A DNA stretch of 5,500 nucleotides from Eubacteriales bacterium (GTDB lineage Bacteria; Bacillota; Clostridia; Peptostreptococcales; Anaerovoracaceae), in contig JAQUXD010000111.1 in the NCBI GenBank assembly GCA_028692535.1, forward strand, positions 1 through 5,500, in the 5' to 3' direction. How positions within the stretch are numbered: the first letter of the stretch is position 1; every line of letters starts with the position of its first letter. The position numbers and the translations under genes are program-made. Below, piece by piece: positions 1-5,500 of this stretch. The notes under the pieces are model-generated. The model searched no databases. It saw nothing but the letters and a program-made list of their open reading frames with translations, and had not been told where the DNA came from.

Positions 1-651
1 ATCGTGGACAATACGTTCTGTTCCCCGTATTTGTACAAGCCGCTGGAGCACGGTGCCGATGTGGTCGTGAACAGCACGACCAAATATATCAACGGACACG
101 GAGATCTGATCGGCGGGAGCATTTGCGGCACGTTCAAATTTGTGGACAACATTCGCGGATCCATTTATCAGGAACTGGGCCCCGTGCCCAGTCCCCTAAG
201 CTGCTGGTTGATGCTGAGAGGCTTAAAGACACTGCCTCTGCGCATGAAAGCCCATTGTGAAGGCGCCATGGAAGTGGCGCGCTGGCTGGAAGCCAACCCG
301 AAGGTGGAGAGTGTAATGTATCCGGGACTGAAAAGCCATCCGGACCATGCGCTGGCAGAAAAAATGATGGGAGACAAAGGCTACGGAGGCATGATTTCAT
401 TTGTGATCCGGGGCGGAATGGCTGCCGGTAAAGCAGTCCTGTACAATGTGGAAATGTGCAAGCTCGCCGTGAGCCTGGGTGATTTGGATACTCTGATCGA
501 GCAGCCAGCTACCATGACCCACGGAAAAATCGACCCTGAGAAGCGGTTGGCTATGGGCGTTCCCGACGGTCTGATCCGCTTGTCAGTGGGGATCGAAGAT
601 CCAAAAGATATCATCGCTGATCTTGAAAGGGCATTCAGTTATGTCGAATAA
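1..651 (+). CDS. Cys/Met metabolism PLP-dependent lyase (methionine gamma-lyase / cystathionine gamma-lyase type), 5'-truncated
   Basis: The reading frame is open from base 1 (I-V-D-N-T...) to the TAA at 649-651, giving 216 residues; family members are about 380-400 residues, so roughly the N-terminal half lies outside the window. The GTG at base 4 is an internal valine, not a start. The PLP-lysine signature is clear: D-V-V-V-N-S-T-T-K-Y-I-N-G-H-G, with the Schiff-base lysine at codon 28 (82-84). The preceding VDNTFCSPY and the later PSPLSCWLMLRGLKTLPLRM, YPGLKSHP, AVSLGD and C-terminal RLSVGIEDPKDII are family hallmarks. The arginine at codon 193 (577-579) is the expected substrate-carboxylate ligand. 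By family knowledge it is a cytosolic, usually tetrameric enzyme catalysing alpha,gamma- or alpha,beta-elimination on methionine, cystathionine, homocysteine or cysteine S-conjugates, releasing a thiol, ammonia and a 2-oxo acid. The NGHGD-IGG stretch resembles bacterial methionine gamma-lyases, while the GPVPSP stretch resembles cystathionine gamma-lyases, so I do not choose between them. Its 3' end overlaps the next gene by 11 bases. Confidence 0.93.
   Translation: MVDNTFCSPYLYKPLEHGADVVVNSTTKYINGHGDLIGGSICGTFKFVDNIRGSIYQELGPVPSPLSCWLMLRGLKTLPLRMKAHCEGAMEVARWLEANPKVESVMYPGLKSHPDHALAEKMMGDKGYGGMISFVIRGGMAAGKAVLYNVEMCKLAVSLGDLDTLIEQPATMTHGKIDPEKRLAMGVPDGLIRLSVGIEDPKDIIADLERAFSYVE
625..631 (+). 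promoter_or_regulatory. Ribosome binding site for the FGGY kinase, inside the lyase gene
   Basis: GAAAGGG lies 9 bases before the ATG at 641. It is a moderate Shine-Dalgarno match embedded in the coding sequence of the upstream lyase. It supports ATG 641 over the in-frame TTG at 623, which has no purine-rich site in front of it and would add six residues ahead of the conserved kinase N-terminus. Confidence 0.6.
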
Positions 652-2116
652 AGAACACGCTTACTTTCTGGTGATGGATGCAGGCACGACGAACATTAAA
701 GCTGCTATCGTATCCGCCCAGGGAGAGTTGATTAATATCCAGGAAGAGCCGGCGGAGGTCTTGATGCCTTTTGCCGGTGCCTGTGAAATGGATATGGACC
801 GTCTGTGGGAATCAACAAAAGCGGTCATGCATAAGCTGCGTCTTGCCAACCCCGTGCTCTGGCTCCAAGTCTCGGCTATCGGCATCAGCGCCCAGGGCGA
901 TGGTCTTTGGATGATGGACCGGGAGGGAAAACCCGTTCGCAATGCCATTCTGTGGAACGACACGCGGACGGTAATGGATTTCGAGGAAATCAACCCCGTT
1001 TGCCTGGGGCTGAATACCTGCGCGTTGTTTCCGGGGGCAAACGGAGCCATCCTCACCTGGCTGAAAGCCAAGGAACCTGAGAATTACAAACGAATCGCTC
1101 ACATATTCCACTGCAAGGACTGGCTGAACTACAAGCTGACGGGCCATATCGGAACTGACGCCAGCGACGGATCCACGGCGCTGATGGATATTTATACGAA
1201 AAAATACGCTTACGATCTGCTGGACAAGCTGAAGATCAGCGAGATGCGGGACGCGTTGGCGCCCATCAGCGATTCGGAAGACATCATCGGACATCTGCAG
1301 AACGGACCGGCTTCGGAGCTGGGATTGAACCCGGGGATCCCCGTCATTGCGGGATGTCTGGATGTGATGGCGATCGCGACAGGCTGCGGTCTTGTGGCAA
1401 AAGGGCAGCGGGGCACGATTGTCGGAACCACACTGGCCAACTACGTGGTGATGGATGAAGAAACGGCCAGAGGCTGCATCGCCACCAACGGCAGCATTTT
1501 ATGCCACACAAAAAAAGGAACCTACATTCGTCTGATGGCAGCGCTGTCCGGATCTTCCTCTTTGGACTGGATGCGCAGAGAGATCCTTCACGACGAAGCG
1601 TATGCCGTCACAGATTGCGAGATCCTGAAAATTCCCATCGGCTCGGAGGGGGTGTTGAGTACCCCGTATCTCTACGGAGAAAGAGCGCCCTTTAAGCTGA
1701 ATTCCGCCTCCGGGGGCTATTACGGCGTTCGGACCCATCACACAAAATACCATCTGGCCAGAGCTTCCTTCGAAGGAATGGTCCTGTCCATGTACGATTG
1801 CTATGAACATCTGCCCAAGGGCGATGCCGAGCTCTACGTTGCCGGCGGTGCGGCCAAAAGCCTGTGCATTTGCCAGATGATCTGCGACTGCATGGGTACG
1901 GATACCTATCGATTTGAACAAAAAGAGCTGGGACTGATCGGTGTGTGCCGATTGATTCAGAGCGCACTGGGCTTTGAATCGGATATGGCATCCCAGACAG
2001 ATCATTTTGTGCCTGATATGGAAAATCATCAAAAATATAAGGCGCTTTATGGTGATTTCAAGCTGCTCAAGGAGAGCCTGATGCCGTTTTGGAAAGCCCG
2101 CCTGGGCAGAGAATAG
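641..2116 (+). CDS. FGGY-family carbohydrate kinase (xylulokinase / L-xylulose kinase / erythritol kinase-like), substrate unknown
   Basis: The 491-residue product matches the usual FGGY kinase length (about 480-520). FGGY kinases transfer the gamma-phosphate of ATP to a hydroxyl of a sugar or polyol in the cytoplasm. Visible motifs: the phosphate-1 loop MDAGTTN (DAGTT at residues 13-17); the substrate-side GISAQGDGLWMMD (81-93) and LWNDTR (104-109); the KDWLNYKLTG segment; the putative catalytic base Asp241 in GCLDVMA; the phosphate-2 motif IVGTT (260-264); and the adenosine motif AGGAAKS (401-407). So both RNase-H-like domains are complete. GISAQGDGLW plus LWNDTR is nearer to xylulose, L-xylulose and erythritol kinases than to glycerol kinases, but substrate specificity in this family cannot be read from motifs. 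A Cys-rich patch CICQMICDC follows the adenosine motif, which fits an anaerobic host. The start at ATG 641 overlaps the lyase by 11 bases, implying translational coupling. A 38-base gap separates it from the next gene. Confidence 0.93.
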   Translation: MSNKEHAYFLVMDAGTTNIKAAIVSAQGELINIQEEPAEVLMPFAGACEMDMDRLWESTKAVMHKLRLANPVLWLQVSAIGISAQGDGLWMMDREGKPVRNAILWNDTRTVMDFEEINPVCLGLNTCALFPGANGAILTWLKAKEPENYKRIAHIFHCKDWLNYKLTGHIGTDASDGSTALMDIYTKKYAYDLLDKLKISEMRDALAPISDSEDIIGHLQNGPASELGLNPGIPVIAGCLDVMAIATGCGLVAKGQRGTIVGTTLANYVVMDEETARGCIATNGSILCHTKKGTYIRLMAALSGSSSLDWMRREILHDEAYAVTDCEILKIPIGSEGVLSTPYLYGERAPFKLNSASGGYYGVRTHHTKYHLARASFEGMVLSMYDCYEHLPKGDAELYVAGGAAKSLCICQMICDCMGTDTYRFEQKELGLIGVCRLIQSALGFESDMASQTDHFVPDMENHQKYKALYGDFKLLKESLMPFWKARLGRE

Positions 2117-2141
2117 TCTGAAAAGACGGAACGGACAGAAC

Positions 2142-2148
2142 AGGAGGG
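2142..2148 (+). promoter_or_regulatory. Strong ribosome binding site for the first amidohydrolase
   Basis: AGGAGGG ends 6 bases before the ATG at 2155. It lies in the 38-base gap after the kinase stop codon (TAG 2114-2116). The gap shows no terminator-like hairpin with a T-run, so transcription probably continues through it. Confidence 0.85.
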
Positions 2149-2154
2149 ATTTTA

Positions 2155-3795
2155 ATGATCCAATGGATTACCAATGCAAATATCGCCACTATGGACGCGC
2201 TGCGTCCCAGGGCAACTTCTGCAGTGATCAACGGCAGGTTTTTTGCCTATGTGGGTGATGAAGAAGGAGCGAAAGCTTATCTGCAAAGTCATAACAAGGA
2301 GGATATCAGGAGGATCGACCTGCAGGGTAAACTGCTGATTCCCGGATTCAACGATTCCCATATGCATTACCTTCATTACGTGAAAACGAAAATTCACGTG
2401 GACCTCGTAGGCGTTTCATCCATGGCCGAGTTGCTGGAGCGGATGAAGCAAAGTCTCGAGAGTTACGATCCCGACAGCGGGCTGTGGTTTGTTGGTGAAG
2501 GATGGAATCAAGATTATTTCGCGGATGAGAAGAGATTTCCAACTCGCGAAGATCTGGATCAGATCACCACAGAGTATCCGGTGATGATCCAGCGGGCCTG
2601 CGGACATATCGGCTGTCTCAATTCCAAAGCGCTGGAGCTTTTCGATATGGAAACGAAAGAGGCTTCGGAGTATCGTAAATATGCCGAAGTCGGCGAAAAT
2701 GGACAGCTTAACGGCGTCATCAAAGAGAACCTTTTCGACTATTTTAAATCGAAGATGCCCGCGCCCTCGGTGGAAACACTGGTGGATATGATGATCGAAT
2801 ATCAAAAGGATCTGTTCGAGGCCGGAATTACCAGCGTGCAGAGCGATGAGTACAACTATGTGCCCGAGGGATTTTTCTTTACACTTCAGGAATTGCTTCG
2901 CATTGCCTCCGAGGAGCGTCGTTTCAAATTGAGGCTTTCGAGTCAGGCACTGTACTTTAAGCCGGATGCGCTGCAATATGCTTTTAGTAAAGGATACGAC
3001 CATACATTCGGCAATCATACACTGCATATCTCGGCGACAAAATTGTTGTCCGACGGTTCCCTGGGCGCCAGAACGGCGCTGATGCGGCAGCCTTATGCCG
3101 ACGATCCTTCCACGAAGGGACTTGCCATGTTTACTCAGGAAGAGTTGGATGAAATGGTGGCGATCTCCCATCGCAACAACACGCCGGCGGTGATCCACGC
3201 GATTGGCGACGGTGCGATCCAGATGTGTCTGGATGCCATTGAGCGCGCCCAAAAGGCAATGCCTTATCTGAAACCCCGTCACGGGATCGTCCACTGCCAG
3301 GTGACGGATGCCGCGCTGATCCGGCGCTTCAAGGAATTGGATGTGGTGGCTTATATCCAGCCTGTATTTATTGATTACGACATGAATATTATCTATGACA
3401 GAGTCGGCAAGGAGCTTGCCGAGAGTTCTTATGCATGGAAAGAATACAAGGATCTTGGCATTCACCATCCCTTCGGAACGGATTGTCCCGTGGAATCCTT
3501 TGATCCGTTTCTCGGAATCTACTGCGCCGTGACTCGGCGAGGACTCCACAGTGGCTCGACGTATTTGCCGGAACAGGCGATGTCCGTGGAGGAGGCGATC
3601 TATGCCTATACTGCCGAAGGCGCCTATGCTTCGGGGCATGAATACATCAAAGGCAAGATCAAGGAAGGCATGCTGGCGGATTTTGCGGTGTTGGACCGGG
3701 ATCTGTTCCGTATCCCTGCCGAAGAAATACTGGAAACGAAGGTCGAGTTGACCTATGTGGACGGCGAATGCGTATTCGCCCGGAAAGAATTTTAG
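2155..3795 (+). CDS. Amidohydrolase family 3 (YtcJ / N-substituted formamide deformylase-like) metal-dependent hydrolase, copy A
   Basis: The 546-residue product has the typical length and order of the YtcJ-like branch of the amidohydrolase superfamily, whose characterised member NfdA deformylates N-substituted formamides. An N-terminal beta-rich segment (1-62) pairs with the C-terminal segment (about 490-546, KGKIKEGMLADFAVLDRD...), flanking a TIM-barrel catalytic domain. Candidate metal-site residues are all present: H69-x-H71 in GFNDSHMH, H348 in VIHAIGDGAI, H380 in GIVHCQ and D443 in FGTDCPVE. The family motif K296-LLSDGSLGART lies between them, and CGH (149-151) is also conserved with copy B. 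No signal peptide or membrane segment is seen, so it should be cytoplasmic. The expected reaction is hydrolysis of an amide, formamide or cyclic amide bond, with substrate unknown. In many relatives a Glu precedes the His of the HCQ motif (IEH); here it is Val (IVH). The start at ATG 2155 is fixed by AGGAGGG. Copy B follows after 23 bases and is a diverged paralogue. Confidence 0.92.
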   Translation: MIQWITNANIATMDALRPRATSAVINGRFFAYVGDEEGAKAYLQSHNKEDIRRIDLQGKLLIPGFNDSHMHYLHYVKTKIHVDLVGVSSMAELLERMKQSLESYDPDSGLWFVGEGWNQDYFADEKRFPTREDLDQITTEYPVMIQRACGHIGCLNSKALELFDMETKEASEYRKYAEVGENGQLNGVIKENLFDYFKSKMPAPSVETLVDMMIEYQKDLFEAGITSVQSDEYNYVPEGFFFTLQELLRIASEERRFKLRLSSQALYFKPDALQYAFSKGYDHTFGNHTLHISATKLLSDGSLGARTALMRQPYADDPSTKGLAMFTQEELDEMVAISHRNNTPAVIHAIGDGAIQMCLDAIERAQKAMPYLKPRHGIVHCQVTDAALIRRFKELDVVAYIQPVFIDYDMNIIYDRVGKELAESSYAWKEYKDLGIHHPFGTDCPVESFDPFLGIYCAVTRRGLHSGSTYLPEQAMSVEEAIYAYTAEGAYASGHEYIKGKIKEGMLADFAVLDRDLFRIPAEEILETKVELTYVDGECVFARKEF

Positions 3796-3805
3796 CACAG
3801 CGAAC

Positions 3806-3813
3806 AGAGGAGG
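3806..3813 (+). promoter_or_regulatory. Strong ribosome binding site for the second amidohydrolase; decides its start
   Basis: AGAGGAGG ends 5 bases before ATG 3819. This selects ATG 3819 rather than the in-frame ATG at 3768, which lies inside the upstream gene, has no comparable site and would add 17 residues (starting MRIRPERIL) that read as out-of-frame sequence of copy A plus the gap. Confidence 0.88.
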
Positions 3814-3818
3814 AAAAA

Positions 3819-5441
3819 ATGGCAAAGTCGGTATTGTACAACGGAAAGGTCTACGTAGAACGGGGCGTTTTCCGGGAGGCGGTGCTGGTGGAAGACGGCA
3901 TAATCAAAATGGTGGGATCCGATCAAGAGGTTTTGGCGGCTGCGGAAGAGGCGGAGAAAATCGATTGTCAAGGCAGAACTGTACTGCCCGGTTTGAACGA
4001 TTCCCACATGCATCTTTTGATGGTGGGCGAAGTGCTTTCCGAAGCACCCATTTCCGATTCAACGTCCGTTGAGGATATGATCGAGCGCTGCAGAAAATTT
4101 GCGGCAGAAAATCCGGATCTGGTCAAAAACGGCATGCACAGCCAGGGGTGGAATCAGGAACTTTTCGAAAAAGGAAAGATCCGCCTGCCGAACCGTCACG
4201 ATCTGGATCAAATCTCGACAGACTATCCTATTATGCTGGAACGGGTCTGTGGACATACGTGCGCGGTAAACACCAAAGCACTGGAATTGCTGGGAATCGG
4301 GAAAAACCACCCCCAGATTTACGAGGGCGGTACCATCGAATTCGAAGCAGACGGAAACCCCAGCGGCTATTTTACGGAAAACGCTGTCTATGAAGTTCGC
4401 AAGATCGTCCCCCAGGCAACCATCGATGTACGCAAGGAGTCTCTGCTCAAAGCGATGCAATACTGTGTCGAACACGGACTGACATCGGTCCAGTCCAATG
4501 ACATCGGCGAAATGGCCGAGGACAGAGACGGTATGTTTCAGATGTATAAAGACGTTTACAAAGAGGGATTGGCGCCTCTTCGTTTCCGCCATCAGGTCTG
4601 CTGCATGACCGAAGAACGATTCCGGGAATACCTGGAAGGAGAATACAAAAACAAAGACCAATACGACGACATGCTTTCCATCGGACCGCTGAAACTCTTC
4701 AAGGATGGTTCCCTGGGCGCCAGAACGGCTACGATGCGCAACGAATATCTGGATGATCCCGGAAACTACGGCGTGGAGGCGCTCAGCGACGCTTTGATGG
4801 ATAAGCTTGTGGGGATGGCTGCAGAAAACGACATACAGACCGTTACGCACGTGATCGGAGACGATGCCATCGAGAAGACAGTCGCTTCCTACGAAAAAGT
4901 GATGCGGAACGGCCAAAATGAGCTCCGCAATTCTTTGATCCACTGTCAGATCACCGATAGACCGCTGCTTGAACGAATCAAAAAATCCGAAACGCTGATC
5001 GCTTATCAGCCTGTATTTTTGCAGTGCGACATGTATGCGGTGGAAAGCCGGTGCGGCAAAGAACTGAGCGCCACTTCCTATGCGATGAAAACAGCCATTG
5101 AACTGGGGATCCACGCTTCCTACGGCACGGACTCGCCGGTGGAAGACTGCAACCCGTTCCCCAACATCTACGTTGCCGTGAACCGCAAAGATTTAAAAGG
5201 GAAACCGGAGGAAGGATTCAACACACAGGAATGCGTGGATGTGTATGAAGCCATCGATGCTTATACCGTGGAAAGCGCCTATCATGAATTCATGGAGGAC
5301 AAAAAAGGACGGATCAAACCCGGTCACTACGCGGATATGATCGTTCTTGATCGGGACATCTTTACGATCGACACGATGGATATCATCAACATTCAACCGG
5401 TGCTGACCATGGTGAACGGAAAGGTGGTCTATCAGAGATGA
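3819..5441 (+). CDS. Amidohydrolase family 3 (YtcJ-like) metal-dependent hydrolase, copy B
   Basis: The 540-residue product is homologous end to end with the preceding gene and belongs to the same YtcJ/NfdA-like family. All expected metal-site positions are kept: H63-x-H65 in GLNDSHMH, H344 in VTHVIGDDAI, H375 in LIHCQ and D438 in YGTDSPVED. The family motif K292-LFKDGSLGART is also kept, as is CGH (144-146). The N-terminal beta segment (about 1-56) and the C-terminal GRIKPGHYADMIVLDRD segment complete the composite domain. No signal peptide is visible, so a cytoplasmic amide or formamide hydrolase is expected. Differences from copy A cluster in the stretch after CGH (NHPQIYEGGTIEFEADGNP), in the segment after the HxH motif, and near the barrel end (SYGTDSPVEDCN against PFGTDCPVESFD), which suggests a different substrate rather than a redundant copy. 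The start at ATG 3819 is 23 bases after the copy A stop. Its TGA stop overlaps the start of the next gene by 4 bases. Confidence 0.92.
   Translation: MAKSVLYNGKVYVERGVFREAVLVEDGIIKMVGSDQEVLAAAEEAEKIDCQGRTVLPGLNDSHMHLLMVGEVLSEAPISDSTSVEDMIERCRKFAAENPDLVKNGMHSQGWNQELFEKGKIRLPNRHDLDQISTDYPIMLERVCGHTCAVNTKALELLGIGKNHPQIYEGGTIEFEADGNPSGYFTENAVYEVRKIVPQATIDVRKESLLKAMQYCVEHGLTSVQSNDIGEMAEDRDGMFQMYKDVYKEGLAPLRFRHQVCCMTEERFREYLEGEYKNKDQYDDMLSIGPLKLFKDGSLGARTATMRNEYLDDPGNYGVEALSDALMDKLVGMAAENDIQTVTHVIGDDAIEKTVASYEKVMRNGQNELRNSLIHCQITDRPLLERIKKSETLIAYQPVFLQCDMYAVESRCGKELSATSYAMKTAIELGIHASYGTDSPVEDCNPFPNIYVAVNRKDLKGKPEEGFNTQECVDVYEAIDAYTVESAYHEFMEDKKGRIKPGHYADMIVLDRDIFTIDTMDIINIQPVLTMVNGKVVYQR
5421..5427 (+). 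promoter_or_regulatory. Probable ribosome binding site for the M20-type gene
   Basis: AAGGTGG, inside the end of copy B, ends 10 bases before the ATG at 5438. It is a moderate match with slightly long spacing. The ATGA overlap means termination-reinitiation could also load ribosomes. Confidence 0.45.
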
Positions 5442-5500
5442 AAAAAGAGAATTTCAACAAAGCCGTAGCGTTGAGGCATGAAATACATCAAAACCCGGAT
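5438..5500 (+). CDS. M20 (M20D-like) metallopeptidase / N-acyl-L-amino-acid amidohydrolase, 3'-truncated by the window end
   Basis: From the ATG at 5438 the frame stays open to the window end, giving 21 residues: MKKENFNKAVALRHEIHQN followed by PD. The stretch L-R-H-E-I-H-Q-N-P-D matches the highly recognisable N-terminus of M20D amidohydrolases (hippurate hydrolase, N-acetyl-amino-acid deacetylase, IAA-amino-acid hydrolase-like), where it reads approximately LRRELHQHPELS about 10-15 residues from the start. These are cytoplasmic di-metal enzymes that remove acyl groups from N-acyl amino acids. The gene starts within the stop codon of copy B (ATGA, 4-base overlap), a classic translational-coupling arrangement that supports it being real. 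The metal ligands and most of the protein lie beyond the window, so the substrate cannot be addressed. Alternatives within M20 (other dipeptidase or deacylase branches) are not excluded by so short a stretch. Confidence 0.78.
   Translation, partial: MKKENFNKAVALRHEIHQNPD

Noticed and set aside
4..6. GTG at base 4 as the start of the lyase
   Set aside because: The frame is open from base 1 and the sequence begins in the middle of the conserved core (VDNTFCSPY); the gene is cut by the window edge.
623..640. Extended kinase start at TTG 623
   Set aside because: It has no Shine-Dalgarno sequence upstream, would add six non-conserved residues and would overlap the site GAAAGGG. ATG 641 has correct spacing and gives the normal FGGY N-terminus.
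1501..1695. A 64-codon + strand open frame inside the kinase
   Set aside because: Out of frame with an intact, motif-rich kinase, without an RBS and with an arginine-rich, domain-free translation. It is a shadow frame.
2117..2154. Possible promoter or terminator in the 38-base gap between the kinase and amidohydrolase A
   Set aside because: No hairpin plus T-run and no convincing -35/-10 pair; the gap is explained by the RBS alone.
3768..3818. Extended start of amidohydrolase B at ATG 3768
   Set aside because: This stretch lies in copy A's coding end and the gap. The AGAGGAGG site 5 bases before ATG 3819 clearly marks the start.
2416..3825. A 469-codon open frame on the - strand opposite amidohydrolase A
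   Set aside because: It is exactly in codon register with the + strand gene, so it stays open only because the sense gene avoids TTA, CTA and TCA codons there. Its translation shows no recognisable domain, and the sense frame has full family motifs and a strong RBS.
4059..5114. A 351-codon open frame on the - strand opposite amidohydrolase B
   Set aside because: It is in register with the sense gene, and its end coincides with a sense TCA serine codon at 4059-4061. It is a codon-bias shadow with no domain of its own.
1..5500. CRISPR arrays, tRNA/rRNA, insertion sequences, riboswitches or attachment sites
   Set aside because: No repeated spacers, inverted-repeat ends, transposase-like frames or structured leaders were seen; nearly every base is coding and the operon leader is outside the window.

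Overview
The window is densely coding: five genes, all on the + strand, are packed head to tail with gaps of 38 and 23 bases and overlaps of 11 and 4 bases. This is the interior of a single operon-like cluster. Both ends are cut: the first gene lacks its N-terminal part and the last gene shows only its first 21 codons. No RNA gene, mobile element, CRISPR array, terminator or recognisable promoter is present. The transcription start and any leader regulation must lie upstream of base 1.

Layout: (1) 1-651, the C-terminal part of a Cys/Met-metabolism PLP-dependent lyase of the methionine gamma-lyase / cystathionine gamma-lyase type. (2) 641-2116, an FGGY-family carbohydrate kinase whose start lies inside the lyase gene. 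(3) 2155-3795 and (4) 3819-5441, two tandem but clearly diverged paralogues of the amidohydrolase family 3 (YtcJ / N-substituted formamide deformylase-like) metal-dependent hydrolases. (5) 5438-5500, the start of an M20-type (M20D-like) peptidase/N-acyl-amino-acid amidohydrolase, recognised from the N-terminal motif LRHEIHQNPD and joined to gene 4 by an ATGA stop/start overlap.

Host: moderate GC (roughly half by eye), strong AGGAGG-type Shine-Dalgarno sites, cysteine-rich cytoplasmic enzymes and the protein flavour all suggest an anaerobic member of Bacillota (Clostridia). This is an inference; another anaerobic phylum is possible.

Function: three predicted amide-bond hydrolases next to a carbon-sulfur lyase and a sugar/polyol kinase look like a catabolic pathway. 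A plausible reading is that an N-acylated (or otherwise amide-linked) amino-acid conjugate is deacylated by the hydrolases, the freed sulfur amino acid is split by the PLP lyase, and a sugar- or polyol-like fragment is trapped by phosphorylation. None of the substrates can be read from the sequence. The combination is the most interesting thing here. Each individual gene belongs to a well known family.
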